Below, piece by piece: positions 6,308 to 9,265 of a DNA stretch of 9,265 nt. The stretch's first letter is position 1; the number at the start of each line of letters is the position of its first letter. This stretch comes from Candidatus Krumholzibacteriota bacterium (GTDB lineage Bacteria; Krumholzibacteriota; Krumholzibacteriia; Krumholzibacteriales; Krumholzibacteriaceae): contig DAOVFR010000082.1 of assembly GCA_030672805.1 (NCBI GenBank), forward strand, positions 1 to 9,265, read 5' to 3'. The notes beneath the pieces are model-generated. The model was not told the origin of the DNA. It searched no databases and saw only the letters and a program-made list of their open reading frames with translations. The translations under genes were made by a program, and so were the position numbers.

Positions 6308-8042
6308 TCCGCAGTGTGACCGTTTCGTCGGCAGGAATTATAACCGTGTTCGACCAGTCGCGGTATCCCATCTTCTTCAGTTCGACACGGTGGTTCCCGA
6401 TACTCATTGCAAGCGGTCTCGAGAACGGCACCGTGCCCTTGAAGATGCCGTCGATGTAAACCCTTGCCCCTGTAATGGTGTCGAACTCGAGGTTGCCGGT
6501 CAGTTGCTGGAGTATCACACGCCGCCTCGACAGCTCGCCCTTCTGTACCACGACGGTCTCGCGGTAATCCCTGTGACCGTCCTGCCTGCACACGATGTCG
6601 TGCCGTCCCGGTTTGATTTCGAGCGGTCCGAAATGTCCTCCGAACGTGCTGACGCGCCCATCAAGGAGAATCTCCGCTGCAGGATCGACATATATCTCGA
6701 TGTATCCCGGCATGTCCGGGGGAGGTTTATCCTCTGCCGCGGCGGCCGCCGTTTCGACTGCCGGTTTCCCTTCTTGCGGTTCGGTGTCCTCCGTGACTGC
6801 CGCTTCCGGAGACTGGTCCCGCTCGGCGGTATCGGCCGCTGCCGGTCCGTTCATCGCGATGCTCGTCTCTCCAGGGGCTGCATTCGCCGAGTCGGCCTCT
6901 GCCGCGCAGGCCAGGGATGAGTCCGTTTCGGAGAGCGCCAGCGAGAGGGGGTCGCCGAGCATATCCTCGTGGCCGGCCATGAACTGATCCTGCCCGGCCG
7001 GTCTCGGTTCCGGGGCGAGAAGGGCGCTGATCCTGCGCCTCATGTATTCGAGGTTGTCGGGATTGGCGCCGAGAATGGCCACTGCTGCCGTTATCAGCAA
7101 CAGGGTAGCCGCAAGGGGGAAGATCATGTGTCTGCGGGGGCGTTTTATCATGGAGCTTTCAGTCCGGCCGGGATCGATGCAGCTCCTGCTGCTGACGAGC
7201 CTGCTCAACCTGTGCCTGCCCCCGAGGACCGTATCCTGGCCGATGTGCGATTCGATGGCCCGGGCCATCTCGAGGGCGGTCCTGAAACGTTTGCCCGGTT
7301 CCCGTTGAAGCGCCTTCATGATGATCGTTTCCGCCTCGCTGTTGATCTCGACGTTCCGTTTCGACGGTGCGGGAACCGAACCGTTCACAATGTTCTGGAT
7401 GACGGCGGCGTAGTTATTCCCGCTGAAGGGATGTACTGCGGTGAGCATCTCGTAGCAGATCGATCCCAGCGAGAAGATATCGCTTCTCCCATCGACCGTC
7501 TCGCCGATCGCCTGCTCCGGCGACATGTAGAGCGGCGTGCCGAGCAGGGTATCCGCAGTCGTCTGCTGTACCTGGGAAAGACGGAGCTTGGCCAGCCCGA
7601 AATCGGTGATCTTGACCTGCCCCTCACGGGTTATCATGATATTCGCCGGCTTGATGTCCCGGTGGACGATTCCTCTCTGGTGGGCGTGATCGAGCCCCAT
7701 GCAGATTTCATGCGCGATCAGCAGCGCCGCGTCCTCGTTCAGGGCCCCGGTTTTTTCGAGAACCTCCTTGAGGCTGATCCCGTCAATGTACTCCATGATG
7801 ATGTAATAGTTATCGTATGAAGAGCCCGAATCGATGATCCGGACGATGTTCTCATGGTCGAGACTCGCGGCGGCCTTCGCCTCGAGCTCGAATCGCCGTG
7901 TAAAATTGGGATCGGAGGTAAGATGTGCGTGCAGTTTCTTTATAACGACCGGCCTGTCGAGAGACGTCTGGATGGCCTTGTACAGGACCGCGGTGCTGCC
8001 CGTGGCGATCGTGCTGATGATCTGGTAATTGCGTCCTTCCAT
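6288..8042 (-). CDS. Transmembrane Ser/Thr protein kinase with two PEGA domains
   Basis: The 584-residue protein starts with a Hanks-type kinase domain (about 5-270). Key residues are K35 for ATP, helix-C E54, HRD at 127-129 (catalytic D129), N134, DFG at 147-149 and SPE at 174-176, so it should be active. The glycine loop is weak (IATGSTAV, 12-19). Activation-loop threonines 161, 162, 165 and 169 are candidate autophosphorylation sites. A membrane segment covers about 305-325. A low-complexity Ala/Glu/Pro linker runs to about 445, then two PEGA domains (about 446-513 and 516-582). The kinase would be cytoplasmic and the PEGA part outside the membrane, possibly sensing or binding envelope material. 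The ATG at 8042 lies 5 nt after the metallophosphoesterase stop, and the gene is last in an FHA-phosphoesterase-kinase unit. Targets are unknown; the FHA protein is the obvious candidate. Confidence 0.93.
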   Translation of the reverse strand: MEGRNYQIISTIATGSTAVLYKAIQTSLDRPVVIKKLHAHLTSDPNFTRRFELEAKAAASLDHENIVRIIDSGSSYDNYYIIMEYIDGISLKEVLEKTGALNEDAALLIAHEICMGLDHAHQRGIVHRDIKPANIMITREGQVKITDFGLAKLRLSQVQQTTADTLLGTPLYMSPEQAIGETVDGRSDIFSLGSICYEMLTAVHPFSGNNYAAVIQNIVNGSVPAPSKRNVEINSEAETIIMKALQREPGKRFRTALEMARAIESHIGQDTVLGGRHRLSRLVSSRSCIDPGRTESSMIKRPRRHMIFPLAATLLLITAAVAILGANPDNLEYMRRRISALLAPEPRPAGQDQFMAGHEDMLGDPLSLALSETDSSLACAAEADSANAAPGETSIAMNGPAAADTAERDQSPEAAVTEDTEPQEGKPAVETAAAAAEDKPPPDMPGYIEIYVDPAAEILLDGRVSTFGGHFGPLEIKPGRHDIVCRQDGHRDYRETVVVQKGELSRRRVILQQLTGNLEFDTITGARVYIDGIFKGTVPFSRPLAMSIGNHRVELKKMGYRDWSNTVIIPADETVTLRINLVPR

Positions 8043-8047
8043 TACGG

Positions 8048-8776
8048 TTATCTCGCTGTTGCCAACCGCAGGGCTAGCGATTCGGGAAGGCCGACGGATC
8101 TGATCTTATCCTGGGCTGACATAATGTCATAGGGGACCCGCCGGATCATGATCCATTCTTTCTTCGTATCCAGCATCACGAAGCTGGCCGCCGCCATCCC
8201 GTCCCTTGGCTGGCCGACACTCCCGACGTTAACCAGGTATCTCGTACCCGGCTGCACCTGCACGACCGTGCCCGTCACCACCCTGATCCCGTTCTCCTCA
8301 CTATAAGAGATGATACCAGGAATGTGGGTGTGACCTATAAAAATGTACTTCTCGAAAAATGAATCGAATATCCGCTTCGCCTGATCGACCGTGTAGACAT
8401 AATCCCAGTTCAGGGGCGATAGGGGTGATGCATGAGCGAACAGGCAGCTCCCGTGCCTCCGCAGGGGGTCGTATTCCTCGAGAATGTCTCTCCGTGACGG
8501 GTCGAGCGAGGTGACCGTCCAGCGGATCGATTTCTTCGCGGTCGGATTGAAACAATCGCTCTCCGTGAGGCCCGCGGCGGCAAGGTCATGATTGCCGCCG
8601 ATCCTGATATGGGCGATCTTCTGGACGATGTCGATGCATTCGGCAGGGTTCGCCCCGTAACCGACGACGTCTCCGAGCGAGACGACGACGTCGGGGCGTG
8701 CGATCTCGATCTCCTCGACGACCCTTTCGAGCGCCTCGACATTCCCGTGTATATCGGAAAAAATGAAATAGAACAT
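8048..8776 (-). CDS. Calcineurin-like metallophosphoesterase (YfcE/MJ0936-like)
   Basis: The 242-residue protein has the full dinuclear metal site of calcineurin-like phosphoesterases: DxH (D8, H10), GDVVGYG (D36), GNHD (61-64), H115 in FAHAS, and GHTH (148-151). The GDVVGYG and GNHD forms fit the small phosphodiesterase group (Metallophos_2) better than the protein phosphatase form, GDxxDRG and GNHE. Such proteins are often labelled diadenosine tetraphosphatase on weak grounds. There is no signal peptide, so it should act in the cytoplasm. Five nt separate it from the FHA gene upstream and five nt from the kinase downstream, so co-transcription is very likely. Context hints at a phosphatase opposing the kinase, but the sequence does not prove that the substrate is a phosphoprotein. 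The ATG at 8776 begins directly at the first beta strand; its ribosome binding site is weak. Confidence 0.92.
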   Translation of the reverse strand: MFYFIFSDIHGNVEALERVVEEIEIARPDVVVSLGDVVGYGANPAECIDIVQKIAHIRIGGNHDLAAAGLTESDCFNPTAKKSIRWTVTSLDPSRRDILEEYDPLRRHGSCLFAHASPLSPLNWDYVYTVDQAKRIFDSFFEKYIFIGHTHIPGIISYSEENGIRVVTGTVVQVQPGTRYLVNVGSVGQPRDGMAAASFVMLDTKKEWIMIRRVPYDIMSAQDKIRSVGLPESLALRLATAR

Positions 8777-8781
8777 AATTG

Positions 8782-9265
8782 TTACCGTTTGAAGACGAAT
8801 TCTTCCGAACCGATCGCGATGAGGTCCTCTTTCTCGAGGACCTTCTCATCCATTTCCTCGCCGTTGATCGTCACCTTTTTCTTCCCGCTCACCCGGTGCA
8901 GGATATAATCGGAATCCTCGCACTTGATCTCGACAGCCACGTGCGGCATTAACCAGCCGTGGATAACGATGTCGGATTCCTTCCCTTTCCCGATCTTCAC
9001 GGTTTCCTTGTCCAGCAGGTATTCTTCATGGCCGGACCGTTTGAACAGGCGCGGCACGACGTCAGGGGTAACGGGAAATTGAATGTTGAACTTTTCGTTT
9101 TTCTTATCAGCGTGATAGTTGGGAATGATAACGGTCTGATCCATATCCTCGATCGAATTTTCCTCGCTGTTGGGAACCTGGAACACGATCTGATACTTGC
9201 CGATCGTTATCACATCCCTGTTTTTCAGCGCCGACTCTTCGATCTTCTTGCCGTTGAGGAATGTG
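8782..9265 (-). CDS. FHA-domain protein, tandem FHA folds (partial, N-terminus off right edge)
   Basis: The frame stays open to the right edge, giving 160 visible residues, so a start at the GTG at 9213 is not needed and would cut a domain. The first 30 visible residues (TFLNGKKIEE then DVITIGKYQIVF) are the C-terminal strands of an FHA domain, so one FHA domain crosses the edge. A linker of about 45 residues follows, then a second FHA-like domain from about visible residue 80 to the end, with IGKGKESDIVI, a PH pair and INGEE. FHA domains bind phosphothreonine peptides, usually from Ser/Thr kinases. In the second domain the expected Arg after IG is Lys, and the Ser-Arg before the conserved His is replaced (LMPH), so binding may be lost or changed. 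It is upstream of the phosphoesterase and kinase in one unit. The linker has a threonine (codon 9133-9135) in a DQTVII context. Confidence 0.85.
   Translation of the reverse strand, partial: TFLNGKKIEESALKNRDVITIGKYQIVFQVPNSEENSIEDMDQTVIIPNYHADKKNEKFNIQFPVTPDVVPRLFKRSGHEEYLLDKETVKIGKGKESDIVIHGWLMPHVAVEIKCEDSDYILHRVSGKKKVTINGEEMDEKVLEKEDLIAIGSEEFVFKR

Noticed and set aside
6045..6920. Plus-strand open frame of 291 codons spanning the end of the glycosyltransferase and the kinase tail
   Set aside because: It overlaps two well-supported genes; its peptide is rich in Arg and Ser with no domain pattern.
6720..6960. Low-complexity Ala/Glu/Pro coding stretch as a possible repeat element
   Set aside because: It is the linker between the membrane segment and the PEGA domains of the kinase; no exact DNA repeat unit is visible.
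6969..7820. Plus-strand open frame of 283 codons
   Set aside because: It is antisense to the kinase domain, where the opposite strand gives intact HRD and DFG motifs. It is a codon-bias shadow.

Overview
The window looks like chromosomal DNA from a Gram-negative bacterium, probably an uncultured or little-studied lineage. The pointer to an outer membrane is a family 9 glycosyltransferase of the ADP-heptose:LPS type. The eukaryote-like Ser/Thr kinase with PEGA domains, the FHA protein and the STAND/TPR ATPase suggest a signalling-rich genome, as in deltaproteobacteria or the FCB-type candidate phyla. The phylum cannot be fixed from this stretch. I see no tRNA, rRNA, CRISPR array, insertion sequence or prophage gene. 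Coding density is high and the intergenic gaps are short and AT-rich.

Layout, left to right. (1) 1-3008, minus strand: about 1002 residues of a very large protein whose C-terminus lies off the left edge. It has a degenerate protein-kinase-like N-terminus, a STAND-type P-loop ATPase, a winged-helix-like segment and a long TPR array, so it resembles PknK/MalT proteins. A good sigma70-like promoter lies just upstream. (2) 3172-3980, minus strand: a two-gene unit in which a PtsN-like PTS EIIA protein is followed, through an overlapping stop/TTG start, by an unusually short C4 zinc-ribbon protein. It has its own promoter-like sequence. (3) 4107-5048, plus strand: the ribosome-assembly GTPase RsgA, followed by a GC-rich hairpin. 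(4) 5180-6307, plus strand: the family 9 glycosyltransferase, with a TTG start and a leader containing a strong but displaced Shine-Dalgarno sequence. (5) 6288-9265, minus strand: a tight three-gene unit, in transcription order FHA-domain protein (N-terminus off the right edge), metallophosphoesterase, then a membrane Ser/Thr kinase with two PEGA domains. Both gaps in this unit are 5 nt.

The main theme is phosphorylation signalling. The right-hand unit joins a phosphopeptide-reader fold, a phosphoesterase and a kinase on one probable transcript. The left-hand gene pairs a kinase-like fold that has lost its catalytic motifs with a nucleotide-switch ATPase and TPR scaffold. Between them lies a PTS-type phosphocarrier. 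Whether these parts interact is inference. RsgA and the glycosyltransferase are housekeeping and envelope genes.
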